From Cytobacillus oceanisediminis (GTDB taxonomy: Bacteria; Bacillota; Bacilli; Bacillales; Cytobacillaceae), in the NCBI RefSeq assembly GCF_022811925.1, contig NZ_CP065511.1, positions 2,969,501 through 3,033,500 of the forward strand: DNA of 64,000 nt, read 5' to 3'. A program made the translations under genes and the position numbers. This document shows positions 8,192 through 16,166 of the stretch, piece by piece. Below the pieces are notes generated by a model. The model was not told the origin of the DNA. It was given only the letters and a program-made list of their open reading frames with translations, and ran no database searches. Numbering within the stretch: position 1 is the stretch's first letter; every line of letters begins with the position of its first letter.

Positions 8192-8224
8192 GCACACTCT
8201 TATAAAAAGGAGTGTGTTTGTTTT
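8192..8224 (+). terminator. Terminator of the Spo0E-like gene
   Basis: CACACTC-TTATAAAAAG-GAGTGTG followed by TTTGTTTTATT on the plus strand, 47 bases after the stop. Confidence 0.8.
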
Positions 8225-8370
8225 ATTATTGAGCGATTAAGTATGGAGGCGTTAAGGTTCCTCAGGAATAAAAGGGAGAAAATCAGCGGCATACTTAAGC
8301 ATTATTATTGAGAAAAACAAAAAACATAGCCATAATGAGAGGATAACAACTACAAGGAAATGGAGATCTT

Positions 8371-8883
8371 ATGAAGAAAAAATTCATGATTTTATTAGCA
8401 ATCGTCCTTCTTGTTCTGACAGCCTGCGGTAAAGATCAGGCACAGGAAGCGATCACCTTAAAGGACCAAACCAGCAATGAAGTTACCTTCCCGCAGGACA
8501 AGCCAAGCGTTTTCTTCTTTATCACTACATACACCTGAGGACTCTGTCAGCAGCAACTGGTCGAGTTGCATCAGAATATGGATCAATTAGAAGGCATGGA
8601 CGTCAACATGTACATCGTCAGCCACGATCAGCCCGAGCAGCAGCTTGAGCTGTATAATGCGCTTGAAGAAAAAATGGGGCACAGCCTCCCATTTGTGTCA
8701 GACCCTGAAATGAAGCTCATTGAACGGGCTGATATGAAAAATGGCGACTCCGCCTACAGAGGCTACGCTTTAATGGATACAAAAGGCAATATTGTGTTCA
8801 ACAAGGTCAATGACCATTGGGGAGAAGAAATCGATAAAACCGCAGAAGACATAAAGAAAGAATATGAGGAGCTTTCCAAATAA
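8371..8883 (+). CDS. Thioredoxin-like lipoprotein, probable selenoprotein (in-frame TGA)
   Basis: 170 residues if the TGA at 8536-8538 is read as an amino acid. The start ATG has GGAG 8 bases upstream. Residues 1-19 form a lipoprotein signal ending in LTAC (lipid on Cys19). The body has a thioredoxin/peroxiredoxin-like order: FFFITTYT, then codon 56 = TGA, then G-L-C59-Q-Q-Q, so the motif reads U-G-L-C in place of C-x-x-C. The same frame continues for 114 codons of good coding sequence (VNMYIVSHDQ, DPEMKLIE, GNIVFNKVNDHWG), so the gene is not degraded beyond the TGA. A GGTC-loop hairpin follows at the right distance. The alternative is a recent nonsense mutation hitting a cysteine codon. Predicted role: extracytoplasmic thiol redox chemistry. 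Confidence 0.75.
8553..8569 (+). promoter_or_regulatory. SECIS-like hairpin after the in-frame TGA
   Basis: GCAACT-GGTCG-AGTTGC forms a perfect 6-bp stem with a loop starting GGTC. The loop begins 20 bases after the TGA. In the E. coli fdhF selenocysteine element the apical loop is also GGUC and lies 18 bases after UGA (established knowledge). The hairpin is inside the coding frame, as in bacteria. Confidence 0.65.
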
Positions 8884-8886
8884 AGA

Positions 8887-8914
8887 CGAAAAAAAACACG
8901 CTTGAGAGCGTGTT
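8887..8914 (-). terminator. Terminator of the holin-like toxin gene
   Basis: On the minus strand AACACGCT-CTCA-AGCGTGTT is followed by TTTTTTC. It overlaps the last base of the small toxin gene's stop codon and also lies after the selenoprotein gene on the other strand. Confidence 0.85.
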
Positions 8915-9006
8915 CATGAATCCCTGTCTTTATCTGTGAACTGGAGCATGGCGATTACAAACATACCGAAACTGATCATCAAAGACAACACTTCAAAGGT
9001 ACCCAT
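8914..9006 (-). CDS. Putative holin-like toxin, 30 residues
   Basis: ATG at 9006 with GGAGGCGATGTATAA directly before it. The peptide is MGTFEVLSLMISFGMFVIAM followed by LQFTDKDRDS: a short N-terminus, one membrane helix and a charged tail. This matches the 'putative holin-like toxin' family of Bacillus type I toxin-antitoxin systems (TxpA/BsrG-like), in which an antisense RNA blocks the toxin mRNA. A perfect terminator follows the stop. A second, bidirectional terminator at 9101-9148 could end an antisense transcript, but no antisense promoter was identified. Confidence 0.75.
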   Translation of the reverse strand: MGTFEVLSLMISFGMFVIAMLQFTDKDRDS

Positions 9007-9100
9007 TTATACATCGCCTCCTTATCTTCAGCCTTCCCGGAACCAAACTTGTCCTATACTCCGGATAAGTGCCCATTTGAAAATCCGTCCAAAAGGCCTA

Positions 9101-9148
9101 AAAAGAGTCAGCCACATTGCAATATTGCATGTGACTGGCTCTTTTTTT
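9101..9148. terminator. Bidirectional terminator-like hairpin
   Basis: GAGTCAG-CCACAT ... ATGTG-ACTGGCTC with T-runs on both sides (TTTTTTT on plus, TTTTT on minus). It could end a plus-strand RNA antisense to the toxin leader, or an RNA from the left flank of the repeat array. Confidence 0.6.
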
Positions 9149-9189
9149 GTAGGAAACCTCTATTTTCTTGAGCATTACTTGAAAATTGC

Positions 9190-9350
9190 CCCATTTTTAT
9201 GCGCAATTAATTCAGATTTATCTGCGCAAAGCTTGAATTTATATGCTATCCAAATTTATGTGCTGATAAGCGATTTTTACTTGCGCATAGCCAAATTTAT
9301 GTGCGGATAAGCGATTTTTACTTGCGGATAGAAAAATTTATATGCGCTTA
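9190..9350. repeat. Short tandem array, 20/21-bp period
   Basis: TTTAT or TTTAC anchors begin at 9196, 9217, 9238, 9255, 9276, 9296, 9317 and 9337, that is spacings 21, 21, 17, 21, 20, 21, 20. The better units read TTTATGTGCGGATAAGCGA or TTTACTTGCGGATAG. The array lies between the toxin region and the 3' end of the sensor kinase. The same core appears at 21660-21760. Confidence 0.85.
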
Positions 9351-9393
9351 GCTCTTATACCGACCTTTCTTTTCAGAATGTCAGCGGGGATAA

Positions 9394-9423
9394 TAAAAAA
9401 ACAGTGCATTTTCATGCACTGTC
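9394..9423 (-). terminator. Terminator of the sensor kinase gene
   Basis: Minus strand GACAGTGCATGAAAATGCACTGTTTTTTTA: a stem of eight pairs with a T-run, 18 bases after the stop. Confidence 0.85.
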
Positions 9424-9440
9424 AGCTCCCGCTCAACCAT

Positions 9441-10700
9441 TTAAAGCAAAACGGTGTTTCCGTTTTGATCACTTTCTGCATGTATCGAATCCCCCTCATA
9501 TGGGAGTTCTATCTCAATCTTCGTGCCTTCCCCAACTTTACTTTCGACTATTAAGCGGCCATTATGGTTTTCGATAATTTTATAGCAAATCATCAGTCCC
9601 AGACCGGTTCCTTTTTCCTTTGTCGTATAGAAAGGTTCTCCCAGACTTGAAATCCGGTCTTCTGATATGCCTACACCCTGATCGATGAATTGAACGGAAA
9701 TGGTATTGTCCGTCTTTTTCAAGACTTTAATGTTTAACTGGCCTCCGCCTGGCATTGCTTCAATGGCATTCTTAATAATGTTAAGGAAAACTTGTTTCAG
9801 TTGATTCTTTTCACAATGAATCATTGGGGCATGAATATTATTTTCTACTGTTATTTCGACATTGTTTAAAATGGATTGGGTGCTGCTCAAAAGAATCACT
9901 TGGTTGATTAATTTAGTAAGGTCCTGTTTTTCGAAAATGTCTGCAGTCGGTTTTGCAAGCACTAAAAATTCGCCAACGATTCCATTTATGCGGTCCAGTT
10001 CTGAAAGTACAATGTCAAAGTATTCATCTTTCTGGCTATTTGACTTGAAGAGCTGGACAAACCCTTTGATAGAAGTAAGAGGGTTACGGATTTCATGTGC
10101 GATTCCGGCTGCCATCTGGCCGAGAAGTGCCAGTTTTTCTGATTTTTGCAGGAGCATTTCCTGTTCCTCTTTTTTATCAGAAATATCTGCTCCAATCGAG
10201 AGAACAGCCTCTTCCCCTTCAAATTCAACATAAAGTGATGAAACTTCAAAATACCTCCTGGTTCCATCAAAGCGTTTTACCTGATATTCTATATTGTTTA
10301 AAAGCTGCTTTTCTGCCTTAATGTATTGATATCTTTCCTGCAAACGGCCCATATAGTCCATTTCGATAAAGTCAAGAAGCGACCTGCCAATTAATGCACC
10401 TTGATCTGATGCCGATAACACGCTGACAGCAGCAGAGTTTGCATATAAAATTTCAAAGTCCTTATGTATGAGAACGGAAACCGGCAGTGATTCCAGAAGC
10501 AATTTGTAGCTCTTCTCGCTGGCCCGCGCTTTTTCTGCGTAGTACCTGCTTTTGTCAAACTGCCAGCCGACAAACCAGGCAATACATGTAAATAGAAAAA
10601 AATCAAAAGTAAAAAACGTTTCATGCGAGAAAATGGATTGATAAGAGGTAAATAAAACCGAAATAAGCACAAGTGAAATTTGACCTGTCCGTTTACTCAT
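9441..10700 (-). CDS. PAS-domain sensor histidine kinase (sporulation-kinase type)
   Basis: 419 residues. Two membrane segments near the N-terminus (about 8-24 and 30-48) leave almost no external loop. A PAS domain spans about 65-175, with VEFEGEEAVLSIGADIS at its end. The HisKA box GIAHEIRNPLTSIKGF places the phosphorylated His at 202. The ATPase domain has NIIKNAIEAMPGGG (N box), DQGVGI (G1) and GTGLGL (G2). The H box and architecture are of the KinA-KinE group that feeds the Spo0F/Spo0A phosphorelay, and no response regulator is adjacent, as expected for that group. The signal is unknown. Confidence 0.85.
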   Translation of the reverse strand: MSKRTGQISLVLISVLFTSYQSIFSHETFFTFDFFLFTCIAWFVGWQFDKSRYYAEKARASEKSYKLLLESLPVSVLIHKDFEILYANSAAVSVLSASDQGALIGRSLLDFIEMDYMGRLQERYQYIKAEKQLLNNIEYQVKRFDGTRRYFEVSSLYVEFEGEEAVLSIGADISDKKEEQEMLLQKSEKLALLGQMAAGIAHEIRNPLTSIKGFVQLFKSNSQKDEYFDIVLSELDRINGIVGEFLVLAKPTADIFEKQDLTKLINQVILLSSTQSILNNVEITVENNIHAPMIHCEKNQLKQVFLNIIKNAIEAMPGGGQLNIKVLKKTDNTISVQFIDQGVGISEDRISSLGEPFYTTKEKGTGLGLMICYKIIENHNGRLIVESKVGEGTKIEIELPYEGDSIHAESDQNGNTVLL

Positions 10701-10811
10701 ATAGTCCTCTTTTTTGTGTATTTTCTATTATTTTAGCATCAAATGTGAGGTTAACGGTATCATTTTCAAAAAAATTTATTAAGTGAACAAGTCTCTTATC
10801 TATTAAATTAT

Positions 10812-10852
10812 AAAAAAACCCGCCCGGGGGAGCTGATAATCCCCGAGCAGGT
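10812..10852 (-). terminator. Terminator of the pdxA2 operon
   Basis: Minus strand CCTGCTCGGGGATTATCAGC then TCCCCCGGGCGGG and TTTTTTT; a GC-rich stem directly after the stop of the operon's last gene. Confidence 0.85.
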
Positions 10853-10861
10853 TAAATTAAC

Positions 10862-11869
10862 TTATTTCTTCTTAGGAGCAAGCTCTACTGCCTGACGCAT
10901 GGCTTCCATTAAGCTTTTCTCGTCAGCTATGCCTTTTCCGGCAATATCGAAGGCTGTACCGTGATCAACGCTTGTACGAATGATGGGAAGACCGACTGTG
11001 ATATTAACCCCCGCATCCAGCCCTAATACTTTAACTGGCCCATGCCCCTGATCATGATACATGGCTACGACAATATCAAAATCGCCGCGGACAGCTCTGA
11101 AAAATAATGTGTCAGCTGGCAGCGGCCCTATAGCATCAATGCCCTCTGCCTGTGCTTTCTCCACTCCAGGAATGACTTTTTCTTCCTCTTCGCCATACCC
11201 GAATAATCCATTTTCACCTGCATGAGGATTGATTCCGCAAACAGCAATTTTAGGTGATTCAATGCCCGCTTTTTTCAAAGTGTCATGGGCAAGCTTCAGC
11301 ACATGGTACACTCTTTCAGGATTGATCATTTTAACTGCATCAATAATTCCGACATGTGTTGTCACATGGATAACCCTTAAGTTTGGTGCGGATAGCATCA
11401 TGGAATAATCTTTCGTATTGGTCAAATCCGCTAATATCTCTGTATGACCTGGATACATATGGCCACCCTTTTGCAATGCTTCCTTGTTTAAAGGTGCAGT
11501 ACAGATCGCATCAATTCGGTTTTCTTTTGCCATTTCGATCGCTTTAGCCAAATATTGGAATGCTGCGTCTCCAGCTTCCGGAGATACCTGACCAATGGGA
11601 AGGTCTTCCGGCAAAAGGTCCAAATCAAGGCAATGTACTACCCCATGCTTATAAGGGATCTCGTTTAACTGCTCTGCCTTTACCGCTTCAATAACAAGCC
11701 CGCTGCCAACAAATGATTTGGCCCGCTCTAGAATTTTTTTATCACCAATGACAAGCGGGTTGCTTATTTCATACATTTCAGCATCTGCCAGGCTTTTTAA
11801 AATAATTTCCGGCCCTACGCCCGCTGCATCCCCCATTGTAATGCCTACTACTGGTTTAGTTTGACTCAT
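10862..11869 (-). CDS. pdxA2: PdxA2-type 4-phospho-D-threonate/erythronate dehydrogenase
   Basis: 335 residues. The ATG at 11869 has AAAGGTTGAG upstream; it overlaps the kinase gene end by 14 bases. PdxA-family motifs include GDAAGVGPEI near the start, TAPLNKEAL, the metal-site PGHTEILADL, CGINPHAGENGLFG and AMYHDQGHGPVK. True PdxA makes vitamin B6 precursor; here the neighbours (a DUF1537 kinase and a KdgT-like permease) mark the PdxA2 branch, which oxidises and decarboxylates 4-phosphorylated D-threonate or related acids to dihydroxyacetone phosphate. It is the last gene of a three-gene unit. Confidence 0.9.
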   Translation of the reverse strand: MSQTKPVVGITMGDAAGVGPEIILKSLADAEMYEISNPLVIGDKKILERAKSFVGSGLVIEAVKAEQLNEIPYKHGVVHCLDLDLLPEDLPIGQVSPEAGDAAFQYLAKAIEMAKENRIDAICTAPLNKEALQKGGHMYPGHTEILADLTNTKDYSMMLSAPNLRVIHVTTHVGIIDAVKMINPERVYHVLKLAHDTLKKAGIESPKIAVCGINPHAGENGLFGYGEEEEKVIPGVEKAQAEGIDAIGPLPADTLFFRAVRGDFDIVVAMYHDQGHGPVKVLGLDAGVNITVGLPIIRTSVDHGTAFDIAGKGIADEKSLMEAMRQAVELAPKKK

Positions 11870-13163
11870 TGCACTCAACCTTTCTTGTCATATAATGTAT
11901 TGCGTTAACCAGGGATTGCTCATTGCCGAATCCCCCTGCTTTTGTAACAGCCCAATAGCTTTTACCCTTGCTGCGCAGCCGGCCAAATGGGAGACCCGGT
12001 TCTATTTCTGTGTGAAGCTCCATTTCCTGAATTCCCAATTCTGAACAAGCAGCTTTTGCTATGTCTCCGCCTGTTAAAATCAAGCCGTCGAGTTCCGGGA
12101 ACTTATTTACAAGTCTGTTTGCAATTTGCCCCAGTCCCATGGCAATCCTTTCACCAATTTGCTTTCCTGATAATCCTATTGCTTCTCCCGCTATACGGGC
12201 TGCATCCCGGTTCTGATCGGAAGAATCCACATAAACAACAAAATGGCTATTATCCTGGTTTTGTCCAATTTTTTCAATGACTCCTTCAAGATCTATTGAT
12301 TGATTAACCAATTGGACAGGATTGATTTCTGCAAAATAAGATTGATCAAGTTCTCTAATACGGGTAAGCTGTTTTTTTGTAACCTGTGACAGACTCCCTG
12401 AAACTGTGAGTGTTTTCCTGATGTTATTAGCCTCATGAGCATTTTCATATTGAGATCTAAGCTTTAGTGCATCGGGTAAATATTCAACTAGAGCTCCAGA
12501 GCCAGTCCAAATAGTTTTCTTCTGAAGGCTTGTGAAAATCTCGGCAATTAACTGGAGATCCTCTTCCCTTTCACTGTCGCAAACAATCCAGGTTTTCCCC
12601 GCCGCAACAGCACTTTCAATGAATTCAAAAATATCTGCTTTGTCTCCGCGGATCAAATTCAGATCAAGCAGGGCAATATCCTTTCCTGCATCCTTATTTA
12701 ACATGTGAGGAAGAAAGCTTTCCTTTACAGGTGTCTTTGGATCCCTTCCAAACTCTGTTTCTGTAATCAGTTTACCATTTACATAATGATGTCCAGACAC
12801 CGTTGTACGATTCATTTTTGGAAACGCAGGGGCAATAACAACGATTTCCGGGCGATATACCTTTTCAAGCGCTGCCAGTTCAACTGATATATTTCCTCTT
12901 AAAGTTGAATCTACTTTTTTATAGACATGAGCATAGCCTTTATCCAAAAGAAGAGAAGCAGCTTTTTCCACTGCTTCATATGCTTCTTCTTGTGTTTTTG
13001 CACGGCTGTCAGTATCAACAATTAAGACATCAGGATCAGATTGAATGTTTTTCCCGGTAAAATCCATCATAACAGTGGCAGTCAGCCCTTTTTTCGCCAG
13101 CTGTACTCCTGAATCATTAGCACCCGTTAAATCATCCGCTATAATTCCAAATTTTTCAAACAC
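11856..13163 (-). CDS. Four-carbon acid sugar kinase (DUF1537, DtnK-like)
   Basis: 435 residues from a GTG at 13163 with AAGGATGTGG upstream; an ATG seven codons earlier overlaps the permease stop and has a poorer site. The N-terminal domain starts FGIIADDLTGANDSG and has KKVDSTLRGN, the acid-binding signature; the C-terminal nucleotide domain has LTGGDIAKAAC and the end motif TKAGGFG. These kinases phosphorylate D-threonate, D-erythronate, L-threonate or 3-oxo-tetronates at O4. With PdxA2 next to it, D-threonate or D-erythronate is the best guess. Confidence 0.88.
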   Translation of the reverse strand: MFEKFGIIADDLTGANDSGVQLAKKGLTATVMMDFTGKNIQSDPDVLIVDTDSRAKTQEEAYEAVEKAASLLLDKGYAHVYKKVDSTLRGNISVELAALEKVYRPEIVVIAPAFPKMNRTTVSGHHYVNGKLITETEFGRDPKTPVKESFLPHMLNKDAGKDIALLDLNLIRGDKADIFEFIESAVAAGKTWIVCDSEREEDLQLIAEIFTSLQKKTIWTGSGALVEYLPDALKLRSQYENAHEANNIRKTLTVSGSLSQVTKKQLTRIRELDQSYFAEINPVQLVNQSIDLEGVIEKIGQNQDNSHFVVYVDSSDQNRDAARIAGEAIGLSGKQIGERIAMGLGQIANRLVNKFPELDGLILTGGDIAKAACSELGIQEMELHTEIEPGLPFGRLRSKGKSYWAVTKAGGFGNEQSLVNAIHYMTRKVECNESN

Positions 13164-13176
13164 AAGAACCACATCC

Positions 13177-14169
13177 TTAGCCATTAACTTTCGTCAGGTT
13201 TCCTTCTTTAAACTCATAGCCTTTTCTCTCTAGACGCTTAACCAAAAACGCTATATACAGCGGAAGCAGGATTGCGGTTGTCACAGTAGATGCCGCAACT
13301 TGAACTGTAGCCAATTCAGCATACTGAGCAAAACCTGCACTTGCTGCTGCAATGGCAGCTGGTGTTGCTACCGCATTCCCGGCAGTCGAGCCTTCAGCAG
13401 CACCTACAATTGGGTTCCACTTAAGCGCTTTAAACACTAGATATCCAGCTGTACCAGTTACGAATACTGTTAATAGACCAAGAATAATACCTGATAGACC
13501 GCCTTCTACAATTGCACCGAAGTCAATTCCCATTCCAAGGGCGAAAGCGAAAAATGGAATGAGCATGGAGCTTCCATTATCAAGGAATGCACGCATTTCT
13601 TCATCCAGGTTACCCAATACCATACCTACCAGGATTGGAAGCAGTACGGCAATGAATGATTGCAATGAGAACATGCCATCTACGAAGCCCATTGCACCAA
13701 ATATGGATAGAGCAACCATTGTTAAAAACGGACCGTCATTTAGAGCCAGCAATGAATAAGCTGCACGGTCTTCCTTGCTTCCGTACTGGCCAACAAGTGC
13801 GACGAATAGGCCGCCATTACTGTTAGTCATAGCTGCAATAATCGCAATTGGAGCCAAGCCTAGCCATAGACCGTTTTCACCTGCAAACATGTAAGCGATT
13901 AAACCAAATGCCACACCAACTACCCACTTAGTAGTTAAAAGGGTTGCCCCTTTTCCAATTGAAACACCAAATGACTTTACGTTAATTTGAGCACCTGTAC
14001 ATAATAGGAATAAAGCGATTAAAGCTGATGCACCGTCTACAAACAATGCTTCAGTAAAATTTCCGATACGGAGTAAATCAGGTGCAAAAGTGTTAAGTAT
14101 TGCTGCAATTAGCAACGGAACTACCATCATCCCGCCTGGAATACGTTCAAGAGTTGCTTTGAACTTCAT
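13177..14169 (-). CDS. KdgT-family sugar-acid permease
   Basis: 330 residues, about ten membrane segments, no signal peptide. The RIPGGMMVVPLLIAAILNTF opening and the glycine/alanine-rich GAAEGSTAGNAVATPAAIAA motif match the 2-keto-3-deoxygluconate permease family (proton symport). In this operon it probably imports the four-carbon acid that the next gene phosphorylates. Its stop overlaps the maximal frame of the kinase gene, so the genes are coupled. Two cre-type sequences lie just upstream of the start. Confidence 0.87.
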   Translation of the reverse strand: MKFKATLERIPGGMMVVPLLIAAILNTFAPDLLRIGNFTEALFVDGASALIALFLLCTGAQINVKSFGVSIGKGATLLTTKWVVGVAFGLIAYMFAGENGLWLGLAPIAIIAAMTNSNGGLFVALVGQYGSKEDRAAYSLLALNDGPFLTMVALSIFGAMGFVDGMFSLQSFIAVLLPILVGMVLGNLDEEMRAFLDNGSSMLIPFFAFALGMGIDFGAIVEGGLSGIILGLLTVFVTGTAGYLVFKALKWNPIVGAAEGSTAGNAVATPAAIAAASAGFAQYAELATVQVAASTVTTAILLPLYIAFLVKRLERKGYEFKEGNLTKVNG

Positions 14170-14214
14170 AATTTTAACATCCCCTTTATATGTGTTTCAA
14201 TTTTAAACAATTAG

Positions 14215-14228
14215 TGAAAACGATTACA
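14215..14228. promoter_or_regulatory. cre site upstream of the permease operon
   Basis: TGAAAACGATTACA matches TGWAANCGNTNWCA fully. It lies 46 bp before the permease start codon, so CcpA repression by preferred sugars is expected. Confidence 0.65.
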
Positions 14229-14235
14229 GTTTCAT

Positions 14236-14249
14236 ATTAAACGCTTTCA
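14236..14249. promoter_or_regulatory. Second cre-like site upstream of the permease operon
   Basis: The minus strand reads TGAAAGCGTTTAAT, a match to the cre consensus apart from the final two bases. It is 21 bp from the first site. Near-identical stretches TTTTAAACAATTAGTGAAAA (14201-) and TTTTAAACACTCAGTAAAAC (14318-) flank the region and may be sites for the PrpR-like regulator. Confidence 0.45.
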
Positions 14250-14337
14250 ATGCAAAATTCAACACTTTTTGAAGAAAAATAGTTTGGTATTTTCTAGTTT
14301 TGTATTTTATGTTGCAATTTTAAACACTCAGTAAAAC

Positions 14338-14372
14338 AAAAAAGAAGCTGAATACTACTGTTTCAGCTTCCT
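14338..14372 (-). terminator. Terminator of the PrpR-like regulator gene
   Basis: Minus strand GAAGCTGAAACAGTAGTATT then CAGCTTCTTTTTTG. The stem overlaps the last codons of the gene. Confidence 0.8.
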
Positions 14373-16049
14373 CCACAATGTCGACCGATTAATGCCTAAC
14401 CGTTTTGACACCTTTGTTTGATTTTGGTTTTCCTCTTCCATAACTGCTTCGATAATTCGTTTTTCAATCTGATCCAACGTTCCATTTAACAGACTGTCTT
14501 CAATTTGAACAGGACGCTGCTTGCGATTCAGCTGTCTTAAAACAGACTCTTTACTGATGGTATAGCCTTTCTCAGCTGCTAAGACATCAAAAAGGAATGC
14601 TTTCAGCTCAGCGGTATTGCCAGGCCATTTATATTGCTCCAGCAGCTCCATCGCATCCTCCCTGATTTTTACAGCGGAGGTTCCATACTGCTGATGAAAA
14701 TGTGCAATAAAGTAAGCTGTTAAAGCTCTTATATCATCCTTGCGTTCTAATAAAGAGGGGATATAGATGCGAACTGTTTCTTCGTTATAAAGAAGGGAAT
14801 AGAACTCTTGCATTTCACTGGATAGGGATAGAATTACTTCTTTCCCTGATTCTGCCCAATTCTGACACTGCTTAAACAAATGGGGTTTCTCTTCTGCTGA
14901 TATGTCCTCAGCCCCGTAAACATATATTGCTCGGATGTCGTCATCAAAGGGATCCAAACCTCTTCTTGCTTCCTTTGCATGTATAGAAAGCAGCAAACCG
15001 GCCCCCCGATGCTTTAAGTAATGGATATAGCGTGCTAATAATCCTTTTCCAGTGCCGGCAGCACCAATTAAAAGCCATAAATTTCGGTTTGTTCCTGCAG
15101 ATATAGCAGCCAGACAATCTTTCATTGCGTCACTTTCATGGATGATCATCGGCAGCTGAGACACTGATTCCACGTTAAGATCTTCTGAAGAACTCTTCAT
15201 ATGATTAAGCTCTTTAATAATAAATTGAGTATAGATTTCATCGGCAATTTCAAGGCTTGAAACCTGAACTTTAAGCATATCTTCCTTAATACCTTCAATC
15301 ATTTCAACGGACTCTGCATTTCCCTTCCGGTGTACAAGACTCTGTAAATCTCTTACGAGTATGGGAGGAGAAGAAAAAGTATTCCATTGTTCAAATACAC
15401 ATTCAGCATTACTGTCAAAAATGATAATATTGTCAGTGTTCTCCTTAATAATTGCCCGAAGCAGGTCATTTTCCTGCTGTTTTCTGCGAAAAGAATGATA
15501 CACCGATTTCACTTTAAGGAATGCATCAAAGATAGCTTCACGGCCGGATTGTATCAGGATTCCCTCGAGCCCTGCTTTAGCAGCGGCTTCCACAGTTACA
15601 ACGTCACCCATGATCAATTCAAAACCCTTGGATTTCAGTTCCAGAACAAGTGCTTCTACTTCCTCTTCCTTTTGAATCGTAAAAACCTCTATACCAATAT
15701 CCAATATGTCAGTAATCGTTTTGGCGCCAAGCGTTATGTTGGAAAAGCCCACAATCGCTTTCTTACCTGGAAAATCATTGGCAAGGGTTAACACCCGAAG
15801 CATATCGTACCCGGATACCTGAATATCAATAACAGGGATATTTGTTTCCTGCTGGACCAGCTTTGCGGTTCCACCCCTGCTGATGATCATATCAATACCT
15901 TCAGATTCGGCATTTTTCGCATGCGGGAGTGCCTGTCCCAGATTTCCAGTTGCTATTTTAATGTCCAAATCTTTTTCCTCTTTCCTGCATTCCTCAATTA
16001 ATGGAAGCATAGCAGGATAAGGGGCAATAAATAATGTCTTTATTTTCAT
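14355..16049 (-). CDS. PrpR-like regulator with a degenerate AAA+ domain
   Basis: 564 residues; ATG at 16049 with AGGTGA six bases upstream. Residues about 1-185 are the PrpR_N sensor (SRGGTAKLVQQ, PVIDIQVSGYD, GFSNITLG), which binds small acids. A coiled stretch and a PAS-sized linker follow. The central domain keeps a Walker A-like GAAGTGKGLLARYIH but lacks the GAFTGA loop that contacts sigma-54 and has no normal Walker B. The C-terminus is a Fis-type helix-turn-helix (VSKRLGINRSTLWRKLKQ). It should therefore bind DNA but not activate sigma-54 polymerase in the usual way. It is upstream of the four-carbon acid operon and is its likely regulator. Confidence 0.8.
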   Translation of the reverse strand: MKIKTLFIAPYPAMLPLIEECRKEEKDLDIKIATGNLGQALPHAKNAESEGIDMIISRGGTAKLVQQETNIPVIDIQVSGYDMLRVLTLANDFPGKKAIVGFSNITLGAKTITDILDIGIEVFTIQKEEEVEALVLELKSKGFELIMGDVVTVEAAAKAGLEGILIQSGREAIFDAFLKVKSVYHSFRRKQQENDLLRAIIKENTDNIIIFDSNAECVFEQWNTFSSPPILVRDLQSLVHRKGNAESVEMIEGIKEDMLKVQVSSLEIADEIYTQFIIKELNHMKSSSEDLNVESVSQLPMIIHESDAMKDCLAAISAGTNRNLWLLIGAAGTGKGLLARYIHYLKHRGAGLLLSIHAKEARRGLDPFDDDIRAIYVYGAEDISAEEKPHLFKQCQNWAESGKEVILSLSSEMQEFYSLLYNEETVRIYIPSLLERKDDIRALTAYFIAHFHQQYGTSAVKIREDAMELLEQYKWPGNTAELKAFLFDVLAAEKGYTISKESVLRQLNRKQRPVQIEDSLLNGTLDQIEKRIIEAVMEEENQNQTKVSKRLGINRSTLWRKLKQ

Positions 16050-16166
16050 CACATTCACCTAAATGTATCTTACCATTCATTTTAAAGGCACACCAATAAT
16101 TAGGAAAATAGCTTTGAAATCTAGCTATACAATATACAAGCTGCAATTAGACAATGGATCGGCCAG

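Noticed and set aside
8371..8883. Simple pseudogene call for the TGA-interrupted lipoprotein gene
   Set aside because: The TGA falls exactly at an expected Cys, the rest of the frame is intact and a GGTC-loop hairpin follows, so selenocysteine is the better reading, though not proven.
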